From NCBI GenBank assembly GCA_947184155.2, contig CAMXCT020000324.1, positions 721,172 through 785,171 on the forward strand: 64,000 nucleotides of DNA, given 5' to 3'. This DNA is from Cladocopium goreaui. Taxonomy: Eukaryota; Sar; Dinophyceae; Suessiales; Symbiodiniaceae. This document shows, piece by piece, positions 33,247 through 43,795 of the stretch (the stretch's first letter is position 1; each line of letters opens with the position of its first letter). The notes below the pieces were generated by a model that ran no database searches, was not told where the DNA came from, and worked only from the letters and a program-made list of their open reading frames with translations. The translations under genes were made by a program, and so were the position numbers.

Positions 33247-33306
33247 TCAAGAGATATCAAGAGATATCAAGAGATATCAAGAGATATCAAGAGATATCAA
33301 GAGATC
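33247..33306. repeat. Tandem repeat, 10-bp unit ATATCAAGAG
   Basis: Six near-perfect copies just upstream (minus-strand sense) of the exon at 33056-33226. Confidence 0.92.
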
Positions 33307-34705
33307 GAAGCTGTTCAGGGACTGGTGCAACTGAGAATAGGAATCAGTGCAGCAAGGTGCAGCACTTTCATGAATGCAATTTGATGTCGTGCAAGAGAAC
33401 TGATGCCTGTAGTTGTGCTCCAGGCCTATGTCCAGCCAGCTTGGATCATTTAGACTTCAGACAAGAAACACCCGCCATGGTGTCAATGCCCACAGTTCTA
33501 CTACTGTAACGGCTGCTGGACGGCTCTGACCATCTCTGTATAGATCTCGGAAAATCAGTGGCAATGCAGTCTCTGAAATCAACGCGTTTACATAGCTCGT
33601 TTATTGCTCGTTTGGTTTTCCAATCCGATACCTCCTAAGAAACACGCATGCAACTTCTGCTCTTGTTTAAGCGACCTCTGTGTGACAGCCGCATTTTCCC
33701 AGAGTGTGGCCAACTGAAATGCTTCTGCTTTCAAAAGCCACCAGGTCATCCTGTCAGTCACAGGTCATAAAAACCATTGGAACCAGACCTGGCGGCTGAA
33801 GGACATCATGAACCAGCCGTACTAGCACTCTGCACCCAGCCTCCAGAAACCAGTTCTTGAAATTTTTGAAATCAGGGATTCAAGGTGATTCAAGCACTTT
33901 GCTGGTTGCACGCGACCCTGAGCCGCAATGTCTTTCCAAGATCAAGGAGCTACGAGGAATGCAGAACTCCCTCGGGATCCGTGGCCCTTGAATCACGAGG
34001 ATGAAGACTTTGCTGGAAAACATCACTAACGCACTGACGAAATGATCGAAGTCCGAAACATCACCGATGCCTTTGCAACTCTCAGAGAGGCAAAGGTCTT
34101 CCAGCAAGAGGGCAACTCAACTCAATAGTTTTAAGGTGCTTCAAGGACATCAAATCCTTGCAACACCGTCGCTTTCAAAGGGCTGGAACCTTTCGTTGGA
34201 GTTTTCCCCGCAGCCTGTGAGCCCTGCTTTTAAAGTTCGCAAGGGGCTCCTTACACAGGAAACGGAAAGGGTTTGCTTCAACTCAACCATCTTCATAGAA
34301 TTCGCATGGGGTTTGCATGGCTCATGTCAGCTCTAGAGTGGATCAAGAGTATCAGTGTCCCGTGATGTCGCTTGGGCCATCCATATCATCTATCTTTAGT
34401 TACTTTAGTTCTTATGTAACTTCCACCTTTTGAATGTTTTGAAACAAACCCCACAACTTTAATGATACACGGAAGATTCGTCTGTGCTGATCTCGCCAGG
34501 TCAGGCAGAAGATCAGCTTGTGTGATGTTGCTAAGGAGTGCGCCACCGTAAGACGAAGCCCTTCATCTGTGGATCTTCGTTATCTGCGTTCCATTGCCGT
34601 CCCATCCCTGCACAACCTGAAAAAAAACAAAGAGCGAACAGGAGCTATGTAATGTCATGGCTATAGTATACAATCAAGTATCTATCAAATGCTACACTCA
34701 AAGTA
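33307..34705. other. Probable intron/intergenic, one possible exon
   Basis: A minus-strand segment near 34545-34620, after a T-run and CAG, reads M-G-R-Q-W-N-A-D-N-E-D-P-Q-M-K-G-F-V-L-R and then W-R-T-P before TAG. It looks like a terminal exon and could follow the leader exon at 34706-34912, but I could not match the splice phase. Nothing else is supported in this stretch. Confidence 0.3.
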
Positions 34706-34912
34706 CCTCTCTTTTGAAACTCTTGAAATGAAGGGATTCGTTGGTACATCTCCTTCCTTCGCAGGCGCCACCTCATTGGGGTGGCCTGGATTTCGTTGGT
34801 CATTGGCTGCACCAACTTTTTGTTTAACGACGGCCGGACCTAAGAATGCTAAGATCTCACAAGAACATACAAGAACCCCAAGAAGCAAAAAGGCTCTAAG
34901 AAATTCATTCAT
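34706..34912 (-). CDS. First exon with plastid-type targeting leader
   Basis: From ATG at 34912 the minus strand encodes M-N-E-F-L-R-A and a hydrophobic core (F-L-L-L-G-V-L-V-C-S-C), a likely signal cleavage, then F-L-G-P-A-V-V-K-Q-K. A phenylalanine soon after the signal peptide, followed by a basic Ser/Ala/Pro stretch, is the layout of dinoflagellate plastid leaders. The mature part includes A-P-A-K-E-G-D-V-P-T-N-P-F-I-S-R. It ends at a GT donor (AAAGAGAG|GTACTT). The downstream exon is unresolved (candidate near 34.55-34.62 kb). The family is not recognised. Confidence 0.5.
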
Positions 34913-37297
34913 CTCATTCTGTGCAGAAATGCAAAACCGGCCCTAGACAGTGCCTTGAGTCGATCCAGTTGCAACTTTGTGGTTGCAGAGGACATCATTC
35001 AACTTGTGGCATTTTGTGGCAGTCAAATTGCTGTTTTGACATCATCGCAAGGCTTGGGAAGTCCTTCCATGCCAGCGACGCCACCCTACAGCATTTCGCG
35101 CGACATTTAAGTCTCTACTGCCAGTGGCAAAGCAGCGGCGGCAGACTACGACCATCATGGCCCCTCAGTCGAAGTCCAAGCCAACCGAACGGGCCCAAAT
35201 TCTGTCCAGTGAATTGGACATTCACATCCAACTTATCGGCACATGTCAGCAGTGGCAGTTCTAGGCTCTTGCCCAGGTTGCCACTTGCTCCAGCTTCGCT
35301 TAGCCCGCAGCCGGGGCACTGCCTACAAACGGCAGAATTGCCCCTGTTCTGTCCTATTCACTGCTTGCTTTGCACAAGATGGTCTTGCTTCTTGCACTTC
35401 TTCCAATCATGGAAAGGCTTCAAACAAAAGCAGGGACCACTCATCAACCAATGGCATCTCATGGTTCTGATGAAATGTTTCCAGGATTCAATCTGAATCG
35501 GCACCATATGACACCATCATGTTGCCATGACGGAAAGATGCTTGCATAGTGGCACAGTATCCCGCTGCTCCAAGATAACACTCAGCAACAGCTCTGAATT
35601 AGAGCAAAGTCTTCAAAACGTACGTTGCTTCTTCAAAACCTATATTGTTGCATTGCTTCACCAATCTGGAAGCCATTAATTTTCTCTAAATAAGAGTAAA
35701 AGATGATTTTCTTCGTCCCACCTGGCAATACTCAAAACTTCTCAACATTCACTGTGTCACTATATGTCACTATGTCCATCTATGTCCTCAAATCCAAGCT
35801 ATCAACAAATGTCTAAAGCTCAACACCAAGTGGGACATCTTCACCCTAACATCCTACGCATCTGACCAGCTTTCGACCAGCTGAAAGCTGCTGCAATCAA
35901 CGCAGGAGCCGATCGTAGAGCTCATAGCCTTGACGACTTCAATGGACGCAGATGAAACCCATGAAACAGATGAAACAAACTACGATTTAAAAAAACACAC
36001 AAGCACGCTGCTCAACACAAGATCAAGCAATTGGTAATCCCCAGGACTTGTCGGTCCGTGTTTCTGTAGCACGGTTTAATGCAGTTTATAGACTTTCCAT
36101 CCATGAAGTGATGCTACCTGGTGCTATATCTCCATCCCACCCCAAATGTGGTCACTTTGCCAAGGATCGCTGGTTGAAGTTCGCAAGCACCTCCGCCCTG
36201 CCCTTGGAACTGCCTGGCCACAAGTGGTTCAGTCGGTGTTCAAAATCAAGTCTCCAACTACTGGATTCATCAAAATGACAGTTACAGTAATGTGAGTTAA
36301 TGTGTCCAATCAAGGCTGAGATTAGCGTGAACCCCCTCCACAACCCAAGAATACTATTCCAATCTATTGCATACCATTCCGTTTTCTTAACTTGAGAGGA
36401 ACATTCACATGTTTGCTCTGCGTTCAGTTCACTGTCAGCCCAACTGCCTCCTGGTGTGAGGTGTTTGGCCTCGGGCGATGGACCTCGGCTGATGCAGCTA
36501 TGGACCTCCCGAACGGACGGACGGGGGATTCATCCACTGAGAAGGATGGCTTGCCCAAAGCATTTGCCGCTATAAACCGACACTCTGCGGAGCTTTTGTT
36601 AAAACATTCCTGCACCAGACCTGCCAGTGGTTTTTGGTCAAATTTAAGAACATATGATAACCATTCCGGTTTCATCTGCACGCAGGCAAGGAGGCTGGGC
36701 GCGATCCAAAATAGCGCGACCTTTATAGATCTTTATAGTCCGTCCCAAAAATTGGCGACCCCACCGAATCTGCAAAAATGGCTGTGATGATTCTGACACT
36801 CACAATTCCTTCCTATTGTGGCAAGTTCCAAATGTTGGATGCGGCAATCAGAACTCAAAATCATGCTGGGCCACTGAAAGTCGTCTTTTCAGATGTTGAT
36901 CCGCACTGCTCCTGCCACATCAAACATTGGCAATCCATGGTGTTTCCCCATTTTTCCAGCCGATCACCATCCACCGGCCTGGAGGCTGAGATCCAAGTCG
37001 AAGGCCCCTGCCTTGGGCTGTGGCTCACAAGCGTCAAATGGAATTGAAAAATATTGAGACATACGCCATGCAACGAATTGATTTGGAAGGGGCTACACTT
37101 TTGGCATATGTGGATATAATATATATATATAATATTATATATGGCATATGCCAAAGATCTGGAAAAGGCTCATGGGAACAATCTGTTCTGTGCACAAGTT
37201 GCAGGACGGCGCTGCTGCTGAACCATGGCACCTCGGCCAAACAGCAGTTTTTTATTGGACCAAACGAAGCCTGCGATGAAGGACGGCACTAAAATTA
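34913..37297. other. Intergenic/intronic DNA, no gene recognised
   Basis: Open frames on both strands (for example 36424-36681 minus and 36392-36787 plus) overlap and neither shows a domain or splice-supported exon. TA-rich tract at 37118-37143. Confidence 0.3.
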
Positions 37298-37396
37298 CCC
37301 TCTGGTAAACTAACATAACTATGGAACATCATCATTTTAATGGGAAAATACCTATAAATGGTCCATTTTCCATAGCTATGTTAAATTACCAGAGGG
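37298..37396. mobile_element. 99-bp MITE with TA target duplication
   Basis: Inverted ends of 29 bp (37298-37326 and 37368-37396) begin CCCTCTGGTAA and differ at three positions. The element is flanked on both sides by TA (37296-37297 and 37397-37398), the duplication made by Tc1/mariner-type transposases. It carries no coding capacity. The pairing would fold the whole element into a hairpin with a ~40-nt AT-rich loop. Confidence 0.75.
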
Positions 37397-37398
37397 TA

Positions 37399-38356
37399 GT
37401 CATGCCATCAGGATGCTGAAACCAGAATTGCTGACCAATAGTATGGACCTTGTTGGACTTTGAAGGGTGGCGAGCTGCTGCCAGCTGTCATAGCATTCAT
37501 TGAACTTCAAAACTTGCCGAGAAACTGAATGCTTTGGCACATCGTGGATCCTCTGGTTTCATACCAGTCTGTCGTTCCTGAAACCATGCGAGACATGAAT
37601 GATGCACTGAACAAGTTTCTGAAATAGAAAGCTGTCTTGAAGTGTTGCAAACCAAAGCCAACGATTGTTTCTGTATCGTTTGGGCTGCAGCTGCCTCAAA
37701 ACGCTGGCCAAAAAGAGACTGCAGCAGGGACATGGCCTCATTCAATTCAGTGTGCTCCAAGGATGGAACACATGATGCCACACAAGTGTTGCAGAACCTG
37801 ACCGCAACAATGATCTGCAAGTCCTAGAAAACTGTATGTGTGTCGCACCGTGGTGGACGCAACATTTTCTTCGGGAATCACCAGCAAAAACATGGAGCCT
37901 CCCCATTCAATTGGACCATTTGCGTTGGCTACATCCTGATAATAGCATTCAGCATGTGCATTAGCCTCTTGTTTGTGCCTTCACTGTTGGGGAAAACATC
38001 CGAATGTACTAAGTTCCAGGCAACAAGCTCTCGGGGACTTTCCAAACCGTTTCGAGTGGATGCTTGTTGCTTGTCTATTCGGGAGATATCACGAACCCAT
38101 ATTGCCAGAGGGAAGACATAACAACGTGAGTGGACTGTTGAAAAGTGTCATGAAAGCACAGCAATGGTAAACATGCGCATACGGCATACGACATCCCAAA
38201 TAGTCACTGAACGAAATATGTGTTCATGTCTATTGGGTCCAATTTTTGCTCTCATTGCAAACCTACACAGACAGTCGAATGTTCAATATATATATATATA
38301 TACCTGAGAAGTGGGGAACAAAAGCCAGCACCCCATCTATCCCTATGTTCCCTAAT
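37399..38356. other. Unassigned DNA before the 60-bp satellite
   Basis: Overlapping frames at about 37497-37830 (both strands) have moderate coding character but no recognisable domain. A short TA run (38288-38301) precedes the satellite. Confidence 0.3.
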
Positions 38357-41300
38357 TTTTTTCACCCAGAGACTCTTCACCCAGAAACCCTTCTTGCACA
38401 TACTTTTCACCCATATACTTTTCACCCAGAGACTCTTCACCCAGAAACTCTTATTGCACAGACTTTTCACCCAGAAACTCTTCTTGCACATACTTTTCAC
38501 CCATATACTTTTCACCCAGAGACTCTTCACCCAGAAACTCTTCTTGCAAATACTTTTCACCCACATACTTTTCACCCATAGACTCTTCACCAAGAAACTC
38601 TTCTTGCACATACTTTTCACCCATATACTTTTCACCCAGAGACTCTTCACCCAGAAACTCTTCTTGCACATACTTTTCACCCATATACTTTTCACCCAGA
38701 CACTCTTCACCCAGAAACTCTTATTACACAGACTTTTCACCCATATACCTTTCACCCACAGACTCTTCACCCAGAAACCATTCTTGCACATACTTTTCAC
38801 CCATATACTTTTCACCTAGACACTCTTCTTGCACCAATTTTTCACCCATATTTTTTCACCCAGAGACTCTTCACCCAGAAACTCTTCTTGCACATGTTTT
38901 TCACCCATATACTTTTCACCCAGAGACTCTTCACCCAGAAACTCTTCTTGCACATACTTTTCACCCAGAAACTCTTCACCCAGAAACTCTTCTTGCACAT
39001 ACTTTTCACCCATATACGTTTCATCCAGAGACCCTTCACTCAGAAACTCTTCTTGCACATACTGTTCACCCTTTTCATCCAGAGACTCTTCACCCAGAAA
39101 CTCTTCTTGCACATACTTTTCACCCAGACACTCTTCTTGCACCAATTTTTCACCCATATTTTTTCACCCAGAGACTCTTCACCCAGAAACTCTTCTTGCA
39201 CATGTTTTTCACCCATATACTTTTCACCCACAGACCCTTCACCCAGAAACCATTCTTGCACATACTTTTCACCCATATACTTTTCACCAAGAAACTCTTC
39301 TTGCACATACTTTTCACCCATATACTTTTCACCCAGAGACTCTTCACCCAGAGACTCTTCACCCAGAAACTCTGCTTGCATAGATTTTTCACCCAGAGAC
39401 TCTTTACCCAGAAACTCTTCTTGCACATACTTTTCACCCAGAGATTCTTCACCCAGAAACTCTTCTTGCACATACTTGTCACCAATACACTTTTCACCCA
39501 GAGGCTCTTCACCCAGAAACTTGTCTTGCACATACTGTTCACCCATGTACGTTTCATCCAGAGACTCTTCACCCAGAAACTCTTCTTGCACATACTTTTC
39601 ACCCATATACTTTTCACCCAGAGACTCTTCACCCAGAAACTCTTCTTGCACATACTTTTCACCCAGAGACCCTTCACCCAGAAACTCTTCTTGCACATAC
39701 TTTTCACCCATATACTTTTCACCCAGAGACTCTTCACCCAGAAACTCTTCTTGCACATATGTTTCATCCATATACTTTTCACCCAGAGACTCTTCACCCA
39801 GAAACTCTTCTTGCACATACTTTTCACCCATATACTTTTCACCCAGAGACTCTTCACCCAGAAACTCTTCTTGCACATACTTTTCACCCAGAAACTCTTC
39901 ACCCAGAAACTCTTCTTGCACATACTTGTCACCAATATACTTTTCACCCATAGACTCTTCACCCAGAAACTCTTCTTGCACATACTTTTCACCCATATAC
40001 TTTTCACCCAGAGACTCTTCACCCAGAAACTCTTCTTACAAATACTTTTCGCCCATAGACTCTTCACCCAGAAACTGTTCTTGCACATACTTTTCACCCT
40101 TTTCATCCAGAGACTCTTCACCCAGAAACTCTTCTTGCACATACTTTTCACCCATATACTTTTCACCCAGGGACTCTTCACCCAGAAACTCTTCTTTGCA
40201 CATACTTTTCACCCAGGAAACTCTTCTTGCACATACTTTTCACCATTACTTTCACCCAGGACTTACCCAAGAAAAACTCTTCTTGCACATTTACTTTCAA
40301 CCAGGAAACTCTTCTTGCACGAATTTTTTCACCCATATACTTTTCACACAGAGACTCTTCACCCAGAAACTCTTCTTGCAAATACTTTTCACCCAAATAC
40401 TTTTCACCCAGAGACTCTTCACCCAGAAACTCTTCTTGCACATACTTTTCACCCAGAGACTCTTCACCCAGAAACTCTTCTTGCACATACTTTTTCACCC
40501 ATATACTTTTCACCCAGAGACTCTTCACCCAGAAACTCTTCTTGCACATTACTTTTCACCCATATACTTTTCACCCAGAGACTCTTCACCCAGAAACTCT
40601 TCTTGCACATACTTTTCACCCATATACTTTTCACCCAGAGACTCTTCACCCAGAAACTCTTCTTGCACATACTTTTCACCCATATACTTTTCACCCAGAG
40701 ACTCTTCACCCAGAAACTCTTCTTGCATATACTTTTCACCCAGAAACTCTTCACCCAGAAACTCTTCTTGCACATACTTTTCACCAATATACGTTTCATC
40801 CAGAGACCCTTCACTCAGAAACTCTTCTTGCACATACTGTTCACCCTTTTCATCCAGAGACTCTTCACCCAGAAACTCTTCTTGCACATACTTTTCACCC
40901 AGACACTCTTCTTGCACCAATTTTTCACCCATATTTTTTCACCCAGGGACTCTTCACCCAGAAACTCTTCTTGCACATGTTTTTCACCCATATACTTTTC
41001 ACCCACAGACCCTGCACCCAGAAACCATTCTTGCACATACTTTTCACCCATATACTTTTCACCAAGAAACTCTTCTTGCACATACTTTTCACCCATATAC
41101 TTTTCACCCATAGACTCTTCACCCAGAGACTCTTCACCCAGAAACTCTGCTTGCATAGATTTTTCACCCAGAGACTCTTTACCCAGAAACTCTTCTTGCA
41201 CATACTTTTCACCCAGAGATTCTTCACCCAGAAACTCTTCTTGCACATACTTGTCACCAATACACTTTTCACCCAGAGGCTCTTCACCCAGAAACTTGTC

Positions 41301-42572
41301 TTGCACATACTGTTCACCCATGTACGTTTCATCCAGAGACTCTTCACCCAGAAACTCTTCTTGCACATACTTTACACCCATATACTTTTCACCCAGAGAC
41401 TCTTCACCCAGAAACTCTTCTTGCACATACTTTTCACCCAGAAACTCTTCTTGCACATGCTTTTCACCCATATACTTTTCACCCAGAGAATCTTCACCCA
41501 GAAACTCTTCGTGCACATACTTTTCATCCATATACTTTTCATCCAGAGACTCTTCACCCAGAAACTCTTCTTGCACATACTTTTCACCCATATACTTTTC
41601 ACCCAGAGACTCTTCACCCAGAAACTCTTCTTGAGACTCTTCACCCAGAAACTCTTCTTGCACATACTTTTCACCCATATACTTTTCACCCAGAGACTCT
41701 TCACCCAGAAACTCTTCTTGCACATACTTTTCACCCATATACTTTTCACCCAGAGACTCTTCACCCAGAAACTCTTCTTGCACATACTTTTCACCATATA
41801 CTTTTCCACCCAGAGACTCTTCACCCAGAAACTCTTCTTGCACATACTTTTCACCCATATACTTTTCCCAGAGACTCTTCACCCAGAAACTCTTCTTGCA
41901 CCCATATACTTTTCACCCAGAGACTCTTCACCCAGAAACTCTTCTTGCACATACTTTTCACCCTTCCAGAGACTCTTCACCCAGAAACTCTTCTTTTGCA
42001 CTACGTTTCATCCAGAGACTCTTCACCCAGAAACTCTTCTTGCACATACTTTTCACCCAGAGACTCTTCACCCAGAAACTCTTCTTGCACATACTTTTCA
42101 CCCTTTTCATCCAGAGACTCTTCACCCAGAAACTCTTCTTGCACATACTTTTCACCCATATACTTTTCACCCAGAGACTCTTCACCCAGAAACTCTTCTT
42201 GCACATACTTTTGACCCAGAAACTCTTCTTGCACTAATTTTTCACCCATATACTTTTCACCCAGAGACTCTTCACCCAGAAACTCTTCTTACAAATACTT
42301 TTCACCCATAGACTCTTCACCCAGAAACTGTTCTTGCACATACTTTTCACCCATATACTTTTCACCCAGAGACTCTTCACCCAGAAACTCTTCTTGCACA
42401 TACTTTGCACCCATATACTTTTCACCCAGGGACTCTTCACCCAGAAACTCTTCTTGCACATACTTTTCACCCAGAAACTCTTCTTGCACATACTTTTCAC
42501 CCATATACTTTTCACCCAGAGACTCTTCACCCAGAAACTCTTCTTACAATTTCTTTTCACCCACATCGCTCA
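38357..42572. repeat. 4.2-kb higher-order satellite, 60 bp = 4 x 15 bp
   Basis: The basic 60-bp unit is four related 15-mers in fixed order: ACTTTTCACCCATAT, ACTTTTCACCCAGAG, ACTCTTCACCCAGAA, ACTCTTCTTGCACAT. Units occasionally drop one or two 15-mers, keeping the 15-bp register, while a few indels near 40195-40330 and 41630-42000 break it. Because 15 and 60 are multiples of three and the consensus lacks stops, several frames on both strands stay open for hundreds of codons. Those are not supported as genes. A block around 38990-39600 is repeated at 40765-41375 (offset 1775 bp) with shared rare variants such as ACCAATTTTTCACCC. Confidence 0.95.
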
Positions 42573-42889
42573 GCTCATCTTGTGCCACGACTTCAAAGGT
42601 TCCAGCAGGAACAGCTATGGAGGCGATTAGCCTAGCCCCGGTCGTTCCTAGTCGTTTACAGACCTAGGACCCCCCCCCTCCGCCCCCGGGTCTGGGAAGC
42701 AGCTATTTTTCCGTCTACATATCTTTTTTTTCCCTTCTTGATACTAGCCTCTCCGATTGTCTATGGTGATGGCATATGCAGGGACAGCCACAGTCTTTTG
42801 GTCAGGTTAGCTCATCAAGTGTCAAGTCTGCAGCAGGGGCGGTTGTGGAGGCACTGGTGAGAGAACGCTCTGAGAGGTGCAGTGTTATC

Positions 42890-43795
42890 ACATTTTCCTG
42901 CCAGGTTGTTATCACATTTTCCTTCACTGTATCTTTCCAGCATTTTCCAGTGGATTTTGCACGATTTCCTCTGATTGTTATCATGTTTTCCTGCAGTTTC
43001 TATATCCTCTTCGTGGGTTTTCAGTCTATTCATGCATTTTTAATCTATTTTTCCAAGATTTTTACCCGTCTCCTTTTTGCACCATTTCCTGTGGTTTGCT
43101 GCATTTTCAATGTATTTTTCCAAGAGTTTTACCCGTCTCCTTCAGTTTCCGATCGTTTTTGCACCATTTCCTCTGGTTGTTATCGCATTTTCCTGCACTG
43201 CCACTGTCTTTTTCCAACATGTTTACTGCATCGTCATAGTTTGTTCCTAGCAGTCACTCCGGTTTCCTCCATGTTCCAACAGATTTTGCATGGTTTGTTC
43301 CTAGCATTTTCCTCTGATCGTTATCATGTTTTCCTCAAGTTTCATTGTATTTTCCAATACATCCTCTTCGTGGGTTTTCAATATGTTTTGTCCAGCATGT
43401 TTTTACTACATGTTTCCTATCATTTTCACCTCTTCCCTCCATAGGTTTTTGCACCATTTCCTCTGGTTTCCTGCATTTTCATACCTTTTCAATATTAATA
43501 TTAATCCAAGAGTTTTACCTGTCTCCTTCATTTTCCGATCCTTTTTGCACCATTTCCTCTCGTTGTTATCACATTTTCCTGCACTTTCACTGTATTTTTC
43601 CAGCATGTGTACTGCATCGTCATGATTTGCGCCTAGCATTCGCTCCGGTTTCCTCCATTTTCCCAGGGATTTTCCATGGTTTGTTCCTAGCATTCGCTCC
43701 GTTTTCGTCCGTTTTCCAGGGGATTTTGTGCGATTTCCTCTGATCGTCATCATGTTTTCCTGCAGTTTCATTGTATTTTCCAATACATCCTCATG
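42890..43795. repeat. Degenerate tandem repeat, ~390-bp unit, pyrimidine-rich
   Basis: Blocks starting CCAAGAGTTTTACC at 43117 and 43507 are clearly related over nearly 290 bp and end alike (CATTGTATTTTCCAATACATCCTC). Partial older copies precede them from about 42890. Built from motifs such as TTTGCACCATTTCCTCTGGTT and CATTTTCCTGCA. Long open frames here result from the T/C bias. Confidence 0.85.

Noticed and set aside
38888-42311. Very long open frames (up to ~800 codons) across the 38-42 kb region on both strands
   Set aside because: They are by-products of a 15/60-bp satellite whose unit length is a multiple of three and lacks stops; several frames are open at once and the peptides are pure repeats.
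42776-43783. Phe/Ser-rich open frames at 42.8-43.8 kb
   Set aside because: They follow the T/C bias of the degenerate ~390-bp repeat and change frame between units.
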